DNA from: Myoxocephalus aenaeus
Lineage: Eukaryota > Chordata > Actinopteri > Perciformes > Cottidae
Assembly (NCBI GenBank): GCA_038501785.1
Contig: JBAMJR010000001.1
Coordinates: forward strand, 4,520,001-4,584,000
DNA: 64,000 nucleotides
Direction of reading: 5' to 3'
In this document: positions 1-13,606 of the stretch, in pieces
How positions within the stretch are numbered: position 1 is the first letter of the stretch
Layout: every line of letters begins with the position of its first letter
The notes under the pieces: generated by a model
What the model saw: the letters and a program-made list of their open reading frames with translations, nothing else
What the model was told of the DNA's origin: nothing
The model's database searches: none
Made by a program: the position numbers and the translations under genes

Positions 1-399
1 ACACACACACCCCATCGTATGTTCTGTTCTACAACATAGTTCGTACTGATTCTACCCTCTGATTCCTTTCTTTATTGTGTGGTCTTTCTCTGGTGACATT
101 TATTCCTTAAGGCGCTATAGTTATACGTATCATCTGATACTAGCCCAGAGTTAAGCATATTCATCTAGCAAACTATACCTACCTTGGAGTGTTACAATAG
201 TCAGTATCATTGTATTTCATATGTCCATCCAGGAAAATTGGTGGAGCCAAATGTTATTAAAAAAAACATATATGATGTGATTTCTTTGTAATCGTCCAAA
301 ATAATGTTAAGTGTATGGGTATATTTCCAAGTAGGCCACTGACTGTGGATACGTGCGATGCATTGAGTGGGCAGCGCGCCGTATTGAGTGGGCTGGTCT

Positions 400-632
400 G
401 ACAGTAACTCCCGGGCCACTTTTTTCCCCAATTCCGCCCCTGGCTCCAATAGAAACATGGCGGTGCAACACGGACTCTGTAAAGAGGATCTGCTCCCTAT
501 TCTGATATTAAAGCTCATTCTCAGGTAACAAAAACAAAACAATTCTTATTTTCAGGTGATTATACACTAAAGGACACATACTTACATACTTACATACTTT
601 CTGTACCCTAAATTCTACACACTGTACCTTTA
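400..632 (+). repeat. Dispersed fish repeat
   Basis: The stretch GAAACATGGCGG ... GGTAACAAAAACAAAACAAT ... TTTTCAGGTGATTATACACT and the end CACACTGTACCTTTAA resemble a non-autonomous repeat that I recognise as very common in teleost introns. The class is uncertain, probably a DNA-transposon derivative. Ends are approximate; a 12-bp near-tandem CATACTTA run lies at 579-599. Confidence 0.5.
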
Positions 633-3600
633 ACAAGTCAGATCTGATCTAGTCGCTGCCGGCAGGTGATAACATGGCAATAATATCTAAAATAGGATCT
701 GAAGCAGAAAAATAAAGGTGAACATGTTCTGCGATGGAGAGAGATGAACGATATGGCATGTTCTGTTTACGGCCAGAGGCAATTCAGATTATTTATCGTG
801 CGCATATGTCAAAATCAATAGCGCTCTAACAATAATATCCAGTTTTCACCTTGAACACTGATTATCATCAAAGCAGGAATGATTTAGCGGATGCAGGACA
901 GGAAGGAAATATGAAGGAAAACCCAGCAAATGAGAGAATAATATGAAAGGAAAATGATCATTCCCTTTCTCTGCGTGAAATTCCGGCTGCGTATTCCACC
1001 ATAATCTGGCCTCCAACGTTCGGGAGTTGCATATCTGTAACATCCACCATGTGATTTAGCCGCTAAAGACGACACTGATGGGAGGATATTTCGCTCGAGT
1101 CAAAAGCTCTGCAGCGGCTGGCAACATTATGATCATTAGCATAAGCTGAAATCTCTCTTCATTTGCACTCCCTCCTCTCTTCCTCGGCTCCTTTCGTGAT
1201 TCAAAGAAAAGGTTCAGTTCGGTGGCATTCTCTCGTTCCCAGGCTCTCACTGGGTGTGACGACTTGGATTTCACCATGTACCAGGACATGCTGGCTCGCC
1301 GTCTTCCTCCGCACAAGAGCACGTTGTACGGAAAAAGTAACCCCCCCATTGATTTCATGGGAGACCTTTACTGTGTCGATGCAGCGTGGGTGCTGCAAAA
1401 ACTCTTCATACCCCATTGAATTTTTATTTTATTTATTAATGCTTTCCAAACTGGCGTCCTGGACATGATGATGGTTACAGAAACTATTTATTATGATATG
1501 AGCATTTTCTGATCTAAGTTTACGGAGAGAGGTCGTGTTTGCAGGTTTAATGAACTCATGCTGATTGTCGCGAGGCGACAGGATACACAATCAATGAGGC
1601 GCCCTCCTCGAGAGGAGCTGCCTCCGCTTCTGATAATTATTTACGTGACCACAGCAGGGTGAAGATGCAAACGCCTCAGCATGTAGGAGAGCTTGTAGCT
1701 TCCACGGTACCCATTTATTTTAATGAAAGTTCCAACGGATACCACAGAATTAATAATCCGAGTCGTTCGTTTTGCAGCCCACAACACATTAGCAGTAATG
1801 AGACAGAAACAGCACCGCATTCAATGAATGCAGGGCTCATATTGTCACAGGTCCCGGTGACACCATTCATTATGAAACACGAAGGGCAGTTTTAATAATT
1901 CAGTCCCAGGCCAAAAAAAACTAACCGTTATCAGCTTCTGAAAATCACCCGTTGGCTTCACATACGGATGTATCGCATTTCTTTACGGATAACCAGGACT
2001 ATGTGAAAAGGAAGATGTTCTGTAGTTGATTTGAATAATTGTATTCAAGATTCATGATGGGAAGATATATAAATATATAATTCAAGTAAAAAAAAGGAAA
2101 TGTTACAAGTATGCATTTTATTGGAATTCTCTAAGTTGTCAAATCTGTCAACACATCACAGAACAGTAATTGAAGTTAATGACCGAAACTAGCGTTTAAC
2201 AAAAGACTCATCATAAAAAAATGCTTTAAGTAACGATTTACTCAAGTAACTTTTACCCAAATCAAACTTCTCTCTTCATTTATCCTCATCGGGGTCACAG
2301 CAGTGGGTTGCCTGATACAGTTGTGTCAGGACCATCATCACCAAAGTGTTACTCTGAACATGGACTAAGTGTCTTTTTTAAGCCTCAAGCCTTTTGGAAT
2401 ATAACATCTTTATGGCTAATTTAAAATGACAGTGTCTTCCCATCTCTGATTGGGCTTTCAAACTGGACTTCCCAGCTTGTATTTCATCTTATCACATGCA
2501 TCAACATGCTCACACCACGAGAAGGCACATCGTCGGTCTGAATGTGGCCTCACTCTCACCACTCCCCCCAGTTGAAAGAATAACATGGCAGATAGAAGCG
2601 GCTGGGAGACCACGGGATCCTGGGACGTGGCCTCGCCGGGGGGAGGAAAAGTTATGAAGGAAGATAGAAGGGGCGGGGGGGGGTTTAGACGGCAGAGAGG
2701 AGGCAACAAGGAAAGAAGAAGCGGGGGCAGGGTGGTAATGATGGGGAGAAGTACTCTACATTTTCTTTTGGACCATTAGAGAGAAAGGTCTGAGCAATCC
2801 CCCTCTGGGCAGAAGCAGCATAGTCATCAATCTGCGGGGTTAATGCTGGGTTACAGGAAAATACATAATCCACAGAATAGAGCCCCTGATGCTATTGTGG
2901 CCTTATGACGTTTTAGACTTCAACCCCAACCCCACCCCCCACCCTGCCCTGCTTCTGTACCGAGAGTGAATATACATTTGTATACTCCGGATATTAATGC
3001 ACACATGGCACGCACGCTCCACTGCATTGACACAAATACACCTATGGCTCTTTCCCACTAAATAAGGTCGTCAAGGTTTCTCCTTTATTTTTTTCTTTAT
3101 TGTCCACGTTCTTTGCGGGACATTTTGGCCCCGCTCAGAGTTGCAGGTACTTTGAGAGGTGCTGACCGTACCGTCAGTCAGGATGAATCAAAGAAATGTG
3201 TCATCGCTTGAAGGAACAAGGACTACTATGAGAAACAATAACCACCATTTGCTACCACTTCTGCAATGACACACTTTGGCAGCTTGTATGTTCCCGTCCA
3301 TAACATTCTCTGTACTCGTACTTTGGCTATCGATCTGAAAGGGGGTGAAAGGGGCTATAACTTCCTTTCCCATGCGCTACTCTTTGCTACCAGATAGCTT
3401 CCGATGTCAAAATCTTGTCTTACTGCCTACATATAAATAGGTTAGCTTAGGCTAAAACAAAACACAAGACCTCTCACTCTGAATTATATGGCTAAATTAA
3501 ATCCATGGCGAGGACATTCTCAAGTAGCATATAATGTTTGCAATATTTCCTTTAGCTGCCTTCTGTTCGATATACCGTGCTCATGGATTTAGACCAGTGG

Positions 3601-3779
3601 TTCAACTGTCGACTGGATTTTTGTTTAAGGTGTCCTGAGCATTCACAACCGTCAGACAGTCACACACTGTTCTTGTAACGGATCTCTGGCACTTGTTATG
3701 ATGTGCTGATGTTTCGCAGACACAGTGAGCGAGTAACCAAAGGCTTCAACAGACGGACGGTCAGCAAGGTATTAAACTT

Positions 3780-4314
3780 CTGTGAAAACACTCTCCAATG
3801 AGCTCAACACCGTCTGTGTGTAGTGAAGTAAAACCTGAAGAGCAGCAATCAGGCAAATCAAAACAGTCCCAAAATGTGTCTCAGTTTGCCTCAACGGGGA
3901 CGTATGATTGGTCTCTACAAGGCAATTTAGAAAACTACCCCACCGTATGTCCCTTAATGCATTTGAATCAATCCAGTCACGACCAGTCACGACTGCTGTC
4001 CTGGCTCCTCAATGGTGGAATGAGCTCCCCAATGACATCAGGGCAGCAGAAAGTCTCTACATCTTCCACCGCAAACTAAAAACAAATATTTTCCGACTAT
4101 ATCTTGAATAGAAAAAAGAAAAGAAAAAAGCACTTTAGTAGCACTTAAACAGCACTTACTTATAGCACTTTGTAGTTTGGCTTTCTTGAAGAAATTGTAC
4201 TTTCTTGATTCTTGTTGTTCCGAGTATACTGTATACTCTCATGGTTGAATGCACTTATTGTAAGTCGCTTTGGATAAAAGCGTCAGCTAAATGAAATGTA
4301 ATGTAATGTAATGA
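3780..4314 (+). mobile_element. LINE 3' end, L2-like
   Basis: The frame ending at the stop at 4109-4111 reads VLAPQWWNELPNDIRAAE and then LYIFHRKLKTNIF, the extreme C-terminal motif of L2/CR1-type reverse transcriptase ORFs (W-N-x-L-P-x-x-I-R ... F-x-x-x-L-K-T). It is followed by a 3' tail GTAAGTCGCTTTGGATAAAA and GCGTCAGCTAAATG, then tandem TGTAA units, as in fish L2 LINEs and the SINEs that share their tails. The upstream part is out of frame, so this is a 5'-truncated dead copy. The left boundary is approximate. Confidence 0.75.
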
Positions 4315-7300
4315 ACAGGAAAAGGCAGAGAGAAGAAGAGAACAATTAAGCAGTACATAGAGAAGTACCTGGTTGAATGGGCGGTCAGGAAGAAGTACAG
4401 TACGCCACACAAAAAGGCTGCGATAAAAATAACTGTTGGATCAAAAGGAATGACTCTGAGCTCAACCAAAAGAAAAAGACTGAAATACAAAGAAAATGTA
4501 CCGACTGAGAGAGGAGGCATTTTCGGATCACAGCAGCGTGGGTCGGCATTGCTTAGCCAGAAAAAGCTATGGGAGATGTTTGGAGCGAGACAAGGATGAA
4601 GAGCAAGAAGAAGAAGGGAGGAGGGGAGAGATGGCTCTGCAAATGGCTCACAATGTAGTGACAGTTATCTGACATCTCCTGGGAAAGGAAAAGATGAAGT
4701 GGAGGGAGAAGGGAAAGGGAAAGGAAATGAGAGGCATTTTGGGACGAAAAGAAGGTAGAGAGTGAACAATTATATGTGGTAGACAATGGAAAAGATACAT
4801 AAGAAGTACTGCAAATAATGCAACAACTGAATAATTTGGAAAGTGAAATGTATCCAGAATAATTGATCATATTCCATAGCTAATGGTAATGTCCCTAAAC
4901 AAAAATTATCCATGCAGAGATGTTTGGCTTTTGGTTAAATTCTTATTCAAACGGGGTCCCAGCAAAGGGACTTCTTGATGAGACAATATAATATACTCAT
5001 ATGAACGTGTGTCCATTAGCCACACGTCTCACGCACGTCTGATGGACCAGATGCACATCCACCTAAATCAAGGTCGGTTGTCTACACAGGCCGCACGACA
5101 GCTTGAGCATCACTTTCACGATACATGAAAAAAAAACTATTTTCAGTGTGTGTCAATAACGATGCCTGCACGCATCCTGCGTAGACACAGACGGAGGACT
5201 AAAGCTGTCCGGTGAAGGCGGTGTGAGGTACAATCTGTGCTAAATGTGTTGAATATTACACAGCAACCTGTGAAGAAGAAAAAAAAGAACAAATGAAAGA
5301 ATCCAATATTAAAATAAAGTGTTCACCTTATTTGTCCAGGGATGTGGATGTTGAATGTCTCAAGTGCAAATCTTTTTATTGAGCCGCCGGTCACAAGTCT
5401 GTTGCCATGCTGCATCACCTCCATAGGCCACTCCCAAATGGAGCATTTCGATTAAGTCTTGATGGGCAGGTTGGCACCTGGTATCACAGCTTCTACCATT
5501 AGTGTGTAACTGTGTGTGTGTGTAAATGGCTGTAGCCTAATTTAAAGTCATAGATCACACGGTGTTTTTGAATCGAGTTTAACTACTGCCATCTACTGAA
5601 CCATCTCAATTTGCCAGATGCAGCCTTTCATCACACTTTCACTGTGAATCTATGTTTTTGTCTTGAAGGAAACTCATGTGCAATTTTGAATACATTCCTT
5701 GGTAAAAAAACAAACAACTGATGAAGCTCGAACTCAGCCAGCCGCTGTGGTATTAGCCCAGGCACTTTTTAGTTCTGCCTGGTTGGACTTTGCTTATCCT
5801 TGAGGGATTCTTGTTTTCCTTCTTGTCTTCTTTGATTGTGCATTTTTAAAAAGGAGCCATCGTGCTTTCGACTGACCTTAATAAAAAAATACACAGATGT
5901 GCTGGCATTTCAGATAACAAAACTGTTTAGGTCGGGGACAGAGGGAACAGCTCGGGGGATCAGCGTCCATTGACCAAGTTGTCTAAGACACAAGCCACAT
6001 GGCCGTAACATCTCTGCTTTGTGTCCAGGTTGTAAAACTAAATGTAGTCTCCCTCTCTTTGAATGTGTCCTCTCACTCTCTACTTTAGAATATAATGCAA
6101 GGCTGTGGTTCATAATTGTTCAAGCAAAAAAAGATCACCAATCTGTGTTTTCCCTCTGAAACAGCTAATGTACGGACTGTACAGACAATAGCTGCACACT
6201 GGTCTCACTTCCAGGGCGTCGAATGCCGAAGCTTCGCAAGCCTTGATACCGCCGCTCAGGGCACCCTGTGGTGTCCGTATGAGATCCGGCTTTCAACTAA
6301 CTCCAACGTGAACCCATCTGCCTGTTGTTTTATTTTTTATGCTCAGAGTAGTGTGGCCGTAGTATGAAGAGTGAGAAAGTCTGCTACGGGTGGAAGGGCT
6401 GGAGCATGGGTCAAACAGGTGTTTGTTTGTGAATTTTAAAAGAGTCACATAACGTTACATCCAAAGCTTGAGTTACGTTACAAGCGTGAACCTATACAGT
6501 TTTTTGTAAATAATCTTAATGTACATAAGCAATCACATCTTATTTGTTGCTTGAACGTGTATTTTCTTCCCTTTCTAATGTCGTATTCTGTTTCATTTTT
6601 TTGTAAAGTATACTGACAGACAGATATGCCATGTTTCCGAATACAAAGAGGATACAGTGTATGTAGACTAACACTGGACAGGTACAGTGTGTCATCTGTG
6701 CCACTGCTGCAACCTTACCATCCATGCAGAAGTCAAACTGACACCTTCACACCCGAAAGTATTTACTTATTCACCAGCTCTGCTTCAGCATGCTGGCTTA
6801 CACACAGAGAGATGGGCAAGATATCAAAGATGAGACAGTCTAAGGGTCGCAGGTTTATGAGTTGAGGGTGTCAAGTTTAAATGTATGAACCAGTGTGGGA
6901 AACCCAAATAAAATGAATGAATATGACCGACTAACCGATCCTCAAAATGCTCCAGGGGAGCCGCTCCACGGTCACAGTTTTGTGGTTGGCAGCACCCAGG
7001 TGTGAATGTGTGTCTTTCTATGAATGTTAATGTGATGGAAAAAAGAGTGTGTATGCTCAACAAAATCCTTCACTGAATGAATTATTCATGGTTGATGAGT
7101 TTAAAACACCCTTAGTGGTTCCCAAAGGCTGAAATGTTCATTACACCCAAATATATTGAATTGATGGATGGCAAATACAATATTATTCTGTTAGTCAACC
7201 CCTAACCTCCAAATTAAGTGCGTCCTGAGAGTGGTGCTACAGTAAGAGCCATGGGGTCATTTCATCACACGGTGTATCTCCATGGGAGCATACACATAAA

Positions 7301-7787
7301 CAAATGAATGGAAATCTGCTCATTAGATAGATAGATACCCTGGCATTTTGCCCACGGCAGAAGACAGCCAAGCCCATGAGGTGTCCAATAAAAAAGAGGT
7401 CCATCCTCTGAGGAGCATGTTTTTTTTTGGATCATTTCATATAGTGGGGCTCATCCTCGGAGAAGCATGAATATCAACAACTAATCCGCAACTAATTTCA
7501 TTAAATCCAGTCTTTGTTTTTTCAAGACACATTTTGTTACCAGAATAATTATCTTCTGAGGACCATGAATAACCATACCAATCTGGCTAGTATACCCTGA
7601 ACTGTTTGAAGACAAGTCAACTAACAAACACACCAACAAGCAATACATCCTGAAGCCCTGCCAATAGGGAGTGAACTATACTGAGAAAAGACATTAAGAT
7701 AGAAGATGTTGATGAAGAAAAACACACCGACTGCAAGAAATCAAGCTTATACAACATTCCGAAAAACTTAAGTGCATAAAGACTCAC

Positions 7788-7975
7788 GCTGTAGAGGATG
7801 TCCACCCAGCCCTCCATGGTGATGCACTGGAACACAGTGAGCACTGCAAACAGGATGTTGTCAAAGTTGGTGATGCCAAAGTTGGGTCCAGGCCAGTACT
7901 CTTTGCAGTGGGTCCCGTTGGGACACGTCCTTGCCGGAGCCTCCTGACCGCAAGGCCAGTCTACTGCTATCTCAC
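7788..7975 (-). CDS. cacna1a: Cav2.1-type calcium channel, exon 6 (domain I pore loop and selectivity filter)
   Basis: The exon completes Gly257 and encodes residues 258-319: a cysteine-containing extracellular turret (WPCGQEAPARTCPNGTHCKE), the pore helix region NFDNILFAVLTVFQCIT, and the filter MEGW, in which E311 is the domain I glutamate of the EEEE calcium-selectivity ring. PARTCPNGT is shared with mammalian Cav2.1; the segment FGITNFDN is more like Cav2.2. NGT (276-278) is a potential N-glycosylation sequon. The exon is 188 bp, two codons shorter than the human exon as I recall. The acceptor is TCTACCGGTCAG/GT and the donor AGC/GTGAGT. The filter is followed by V314 where vertebrate channels I know have threonine (EGWT). 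Exon 7 (S6) lies beyond the left edge. Confidence 0.93.
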
Positions 7976-10900
7976 CTGACCGGTAGAGAAGTAAAGAGAG
8001 ACAAGGAATGAGTTTGGATATGCATATTCATGATGTCAGGTGGTTTTTACTTAAACTACTGTGTCTATTTGATGGATGGATGAATTGATAGATCTCAAAG
8101 TAACTGAATGATTCAAAACCACTTAAGCCACTATAATAATTCCAGTTTCCCCAAATGCGAAAACAGGTGTTATGTGGGTCAGGTCTGCAGCGGGGACAGC
8201 AAAGCAGCCAACATGTCCTTTTCCCCTGCCACTCTCTCCAGCTGCCTTACGTGACCCATGACCTCCTAACAGTCAGTCATCAGTCGTGCTGCTAACACTT
8301 CCAACGGGAAACACCCAGGTGCCCCACCCACCTCAACTGGTTCCTCTCAGTGGAGACCATTGACCTCCCAACCATGTCATGCAGAGTGTGGCTGCAGCCT
8401 CATTCTGTCAGTCATTGCACAAAGCTTGTGAGCACAGGTGAAGGCCGGTACAAAGATGGACGGGGGGATTTAGAGCTTTGCTCTGTGGCTTGGCTCCCTT
8501 TTCAGCTGCATGCTCCAACAGAGCGCCACTGTTATCGCACCAGAGGCACCTAGCCAGCAGCCAATATATCACAGCTTCTCTTCTCCTCTCTGAGCATCTG
8601 GAAGTTATCTATTTGTCAGATACCCTTTTCCCCCTACAGTTACTTAACGAAACATAAAGACACATGCAGTTTATTTTATGGGTTCTCATTCGATTTGAAT
8701 TGTTCTCTGTACACTGTACTACACAACCTTGGTATTTGTAGAGAACGCCAACAGTGCTGCAGATCATGACTGATCAAGTAAATCTGCCTTTACGCCACAA
8801 CATTCATCCCACACAACATACACAACTCAAGAACGACAGTTACACGGTAACATCTGCAACAAATAGATAATATCGCAGTGACTGGGAGAATTAAGGATAA
8901 CATATTATGAATAATATTCAATGTACAATGTACCAAAGTTCTGAGCCCATGAAATAGGCAAACTATATAAGCCACTTAAAAATGTATTGCATGTAATGGC
9001 TGATCAGATCATTTTAGTAAACAAAGGGGTAATCACATAATGATTGTAATGTATGTCAATTAAAAAAGCAAAATGTTTGTATTTTGATTTTGGGTCCATC
9101 CCGCCACCTTGAATCATGTTGTTGTAGCGCAAGCTCCTTTACCAAAAATAAATTACAATGACTTGACAAAAACTTAAAATATAACGACAAGCTAAAGTGT
9201 GAATGTACCGAAGTAGACCATCTAAATGTGTGCGCTGCAAATAGAAACTAATGCACTGCCAACAATACTTAATACATGAGTAAGATGTCTGAAACAAATA
9301 TGTGTCATTGTTTATCTCTTTGCATAAGGGCACATTTAAACAAAACTAAATTGAGGAGAAACTGAACTATAAAGTATAAAGAAGTGTGTGCAGATGGGTT
9401 ACGCAGCTGTGCGGCAGCAGGTGTGATCATGACACGACAAGGAGAAGGATTGAGAAAATAAAACAAGGCTACAATCTTCACGTCAACAGACTTGACAATG
9501 TTCAGGTTTTGCATGGAACGGTTTTGTCAGTTTTGTTAAGTTCCTTCTATAATAAAAAATGAATAAATAAAAAACAGTAATATTTGGAAGTATCATTGAT
9601 ACCCACCACGTCACAGTCGGCTCTAAATCATTTTTCAGACTTTTTTTGGTGTTTGTGTCCGCCTGGCTCAATCAGACCTCTGAGATCTCTGTTGTACTCA
9701 CACGTTATCTTTCATTCAAACCAGTGGAGCGTACTTGTTGAACCGACTGGTGCACGCTCTGCACCGCAGCTGCATCTCCAGCTGCCAGCACACTGTAGAC
9801 CACACTGGCTCAGAGGGCCTGAGACAGACCAGGATTTCCAGGATGCTTATTGGTCACACCTCAGTGTGACGAATCCCATCCTGATGTTGTAAAGAATTGC
9901 AGCGAATGTGCACTTCAGGTAACAATGTAAATCAAGACAGGTCAATAAGGGCTTTCTGCCATATTAACATACCGGATATGATAGCAAGATGTGTCCCAAC
10001 TTTGTACGCGGGTTTCCAGGGATTACCAAGTGACAGAGGGACACGGTACCAGAGCGCATGGAGGGTGCCGAGAGTTTGTCTCAAGGATGTGCTGGCACAC
10101 ATGTCAGCAGATGGGGATCAGAGGAAAAGAATAAATGTGCTGAGTATAACAGATGCCTTGTGCGCCCAGAGTTTCATGAGGGATAGTGCCACGATCACAA
10201 GCCGTGCCAAGTTTTAACGATGATTTGCAGAGCCAGACTGCACAGCCAACATCCCTCTGGTGTCACTCCAGTAAGATGTGTCCCTTTCCTTCCTACTGAC
10301 AGGTGCTGTGTCAGCCGGACTCGGCGTCCACAGACCATATGGGAACATCTCGCGCCTCTATTTTCTTCTCCTGGGTGCAGTTCCTAATGGAATACCTTGA
10401 TAAAATAATTAGGGCTCATTTTCAGGTTTTCCTATTTTTTGGAGAAAAAATATATATATTTACTTGGTCTTTATTTTAAAGGATCTCCATGTGATTTAGC
10501 GTGATCTTAGCATCTTTAAAAATTATACATTTAAAACTCAAGGTAAAAGAAAAAATATATGTATTTATATATGAGCATTGCAAGCGAAAATGGGATGTTG
10601 CAGAGTTGAAAGGATCGTAGTTCAAATACTCATTGTTAAGATAAATCTTCAGAAATGTTGGACTTTGTAGAGTTTGCTCATAATCTAATTAATGTCACAA
10701 GGGATCCAATTCTATCCTTTCGTCTGTCTATCTTTAACAAAAACTAAACTAATGGCAAGATATTATCATGTATCCAAAGTCTCAGTGGAGAGAATTAAAG
10801 GGAAAAACAATTTACTACCATGCAAAGGACAAAGAAGCCAAGGGCTTGAGTAGCCCTGAGCTCAAGTTAATGGACAGCCAAATGAAGCACACAACACAAA

Positions 10901-10977
10901 AAACAGCATGCAAACATACTCAAAACAAATGGCCCACAAAACTGTCTGTATCCAGCATGACCTGCTTATGACTCACT

Positions 10978-10981
<4 letters not shown>

Positions 10982-11046
<65 letters not shown>
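10982..11046 (+). repeat. (CA)n microsatellite
   Basis: An uninterrupted CA repeat of about 32 units, followed by C- and A-runs. Confidence 0.97.
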
Positions 11047-11048
<2 letters not shown>

Positions 11049-11304
11049 CTCCCCCCCAAAAAAAGGAAGACAAGTCCCCACCACGTGTCTTTGTAATCCT
11101 GTTAATGTCCCCACAAGACAGGTGAAAGAAACCCACACACAAAGACACAGCCTGAATGTAGAAAGCTGTTACCAGTGCTGCTCATCTTCATCAAACCCTG
11201 CTGTGAATCTGTGCCTAAAATAGCTCAATAACACACGTACTGTACATTAGCAGGCTGTCACAACTGCTCACACCAGTATGAGCACCCTGACTGGGCTGGA
11301 ACAT

Positions 11305-11305
<1 letters not shown>

Positions 11306-11382
<77 letters not shown>
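11306..11382 (+). repeat. (CA)n microsatellite
   Basis: An uninterrupted CA repeat of about 38 units, in the same orientation as the one 260 bp to its left. Confidence 0.97.
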
Positions 11383-11386
<4 letters not shown>

Positions 11387-12820
11387 TACAGCTGGCCCAG
11401 CCAACAACCCTCGAGTCACGCCTTCACACTCTGACACCAGCAGCGAGGAAATAAAGCCTTTTTTAGAGTTTTTATCACTGCATTATACGATGGGTCATTT
11501 CAGCCGAGCAGACTGGTCGTGTTTTCTGAAATTACTGTAATGTTGCATTAAAATAATTGCACCGATAGTCACCTGGCTGTGATTGATCAGAAATGGGTTT
11601 TGTTGCTACGCTGACTCAAACAGAGGGCAGACTTCTCATTCTCTCATTATTTCCACAGACGACACAGATCACTTCGATGGCCTGTGGTGGAAGACTCAAG
11701 GCGTAGTGGAGGTGAGTTGTGACGCTCGTGCAATCTCATAGTTAGTCAGTGGTTTCCTTTTCAAATGTGCAAAACAACATGAGCTTAAAACATTCATATA
11801 GTTTCTAATCTATTATTGCCAAAACTGAGTGGCATTCTGAGTAAGCCTACACTACTTATCATTGGCACGGTCCCTATTGGTTTCCTGATGGTTTCATTGA
11901 AAATAATGAAGTATAGGGAATTATTATAGGGAACAATGATTATAATTATTGGTTGTTGGTACAGCATTAACCTTTACTTTAAGGTGTTTTAGGTTTCTGT
12001 GTAGTTGCAAATTACAGGCAACAATGCAATTCAGCAAATATGTTTGAATAAAGTTTTCCAAATTGAAAGGTTTTGTCGATTTTTTTTTAATTTGGATTTC
12101 AGAGAGTTATTTCTTTGAAAGACTTGCTGAAACTGGAGGGAAAAAAGGACACAGATCTATTAAAACCAATGGAAATACTGATCTATTATCTGGAAACCTT
12201 ATTCTCCTTTTTCAAATAAACCTGCAAAACTGAAATATAAAGTCAACATTGTTCACATTTAAGGAGCTAACACCTATAAAACACTGTTGTTGAGACGCTG
12301 TGCCATTCCCACTCACACAGCAAGGAATGCCATTAGGTGTTACTGCTGCTCACTCTAATGTAGCACTTCTAATGTAGCGGAGAGAACGAGTGAATTGTAA
12401 CCTCATTAACTGCGAGGTAGAATTCGATCAGGAGGCCCAGTACATACGCATCCCTATTGAGATACAGCAGAGGCCGTATCAATCAAGCTCTGAAGACTGT
12501 GAAAATACCATTCATCAAAATCAAGAAGTGAAAAATGGCTGTCAGAGATTCTGCTGTGCACTTGTTTCTTACGTTGACATAGGCACTCTGCCTGCCAGCG
12601 CTGTGGATCTGCGGCCGCGCCTAAACCACATCCATATACACGAAACGTATGAATCATTTATGTACGCCTGCATAAATATGCAATGTAATATAATGTCCTC
12701 CCGCGTGACGAATGTTGGGAACACAGCTGAAAGGAGGGAAAGTTTTTTCCTGGCGTCAGCTCGGCCGATAATCAGTGTTGTCGTACAAACAACGCGCCGC
12801 AGCCAAGCTGTTGCTCTCAC

Positions 12821-12973
12821 CAGTCTCTATCTTGAAGCAGGTGGTGTGGAATTTGCCCATGTAGAACTCCACCCCGATGATGGCAAACATGACAATGGCG
12901 AAGAAAAGCAGCAGGCCGATCTGGAGCAGGGGAACCATGGCTTTCATTATGGACTTCAATACCACCTGGAGAC
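12821..12973 (-). CDS. cacna1a: Cav2.1-type calcium channel, exon 5 (domain I S4-S5 linker and S5)
   Basis: The exon completes Ser206 and encodes residues 207-256 plus one base: the S4-S5 linker LQVVLKSIMKAMVPLLQ, S5 IGLLLFFAIVMFAIIG, then VEFYMGKFHTTCFKIET at the start of the extracellular turret. The S4-S5 linker couples voltage-sensor movement to the pore. It is 153 bp, as I recall for human. The acceptor is TCCTGTCCCGCAG/GT and the donor ACTG/GTGAGA. FHTTCF agrees with Cav2.1 (FHKACF in Cav2.2), whereas AMVPLL is shared with Cav2.2 and 2.3. Only 633 bp separate it from exon 4. A longer open frame on the opposite strand here is a shadow of this exon. Confidence 0.93.
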
Positions 12974-13606
12974 CTGCGGGACAGGAGAAGATGGGGAGAG
13001 TGTCAGCAGGGCTCGGTCTCTTTCTGAGGGTAGTTAAGGTTCATCGCACCTCGGGTCTTGTTTTTGGTGTTTTTGCCCATCATCATTTCTATCAGTTATG
13101 ATGACATTAGACATTAATACAAAATAACTGCTGAGATCTGGGAACACAACAACATCACTCCAATCTGATCATCTGGCTTCTTTTTTCGCAAAGTTAACGG
13201 CTCCCAGGCCTCAGCAATTATAGTTGTGAGTACAATGTTATTAATACCAAACAATGATGGTCCAAACGACACAAGTTGTAATAAGCAGGAGTTATCATTT
13301 AATGTTAGGGTTGGAAATCTTCTTCAAAAACGCATTGTGATATCGGTGACAGCCACATCAAATGCTTTTTTCTGGCCCGAAATAAATGTTTGCTTGTTGT
13401 TTACAATCATAATTATAATTTTGGAGGGAGGCCTGAAGGGACGGGCTGTTAGCGTTGTCCAACACTGTGGAAAAATGCGATGGATGGAGTTCTGTCCATG
13501 TATCTCAATGTTCAAATCATCAAATCTTCTCTGGAGTTTGTACAAGCCACGTTGTCCACAGTACAATTTTTGACATTATAATATCTTCAAATGTTGAGGG
13601 ACTTAC
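12974..13606 (-). other. Intron 4 (633 bp)
   Basis: A short intron between the S4 and S5 exons with donor GTAAGT and acceptor CTTCTCCTGTCCCGCAG. It is the only short intron in the window, and the content looks unique. Confidence 0.9.

Larger units (their letters stand above)
1..7787 (-). other. Intron 6, partial (5' portion)
   Basis: Everything left of exon 6 is intronic: a GTGAGT donor opens it and no sequence resembling exon 7 (S6, NTWNWLYFIPL-type) was found, so the intron is longer than 7.8 kb. It contains a dispersed fish repeat near 400-632 and an L2-type LINE end at about 3780-4314. The first ten bases are an (AC)n run cut by the window edge. The open stretches at 1163-1468 and 4287-4870 have no recognisable product. 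Confidence 0.8.
7976..12820 (-). other. Intron 5 (4845 bp)
   Basis: An intron between the S5 and pore-loop exons, with donor GTGAGA and acceptor TCTACCGGTCAG. It carries two long (AC)n microsatellites at 10982-11046 and 11306-11382. The fragment near 8320-8350 (CCACCTCAACTGG) resembles a dispersed fish repeat but is too short to classify. No other exon was seen. Confidence 0.85.

Noticed and set aside
1..7787. Search for exon 7 (domain I S6)
   Set aside because: No sequence encoding an NTWNWLYFIP-like or LNLVLGVLSG-like peptide was found on the minus strand, so it must lie outside the window.
12390..13037. 215-codon open frame on the plus strand
   Set aside because: It lacks an ATG start, shows no domain, and lies antisense to exon 5, whose conserved S5 codons explain the open frame.
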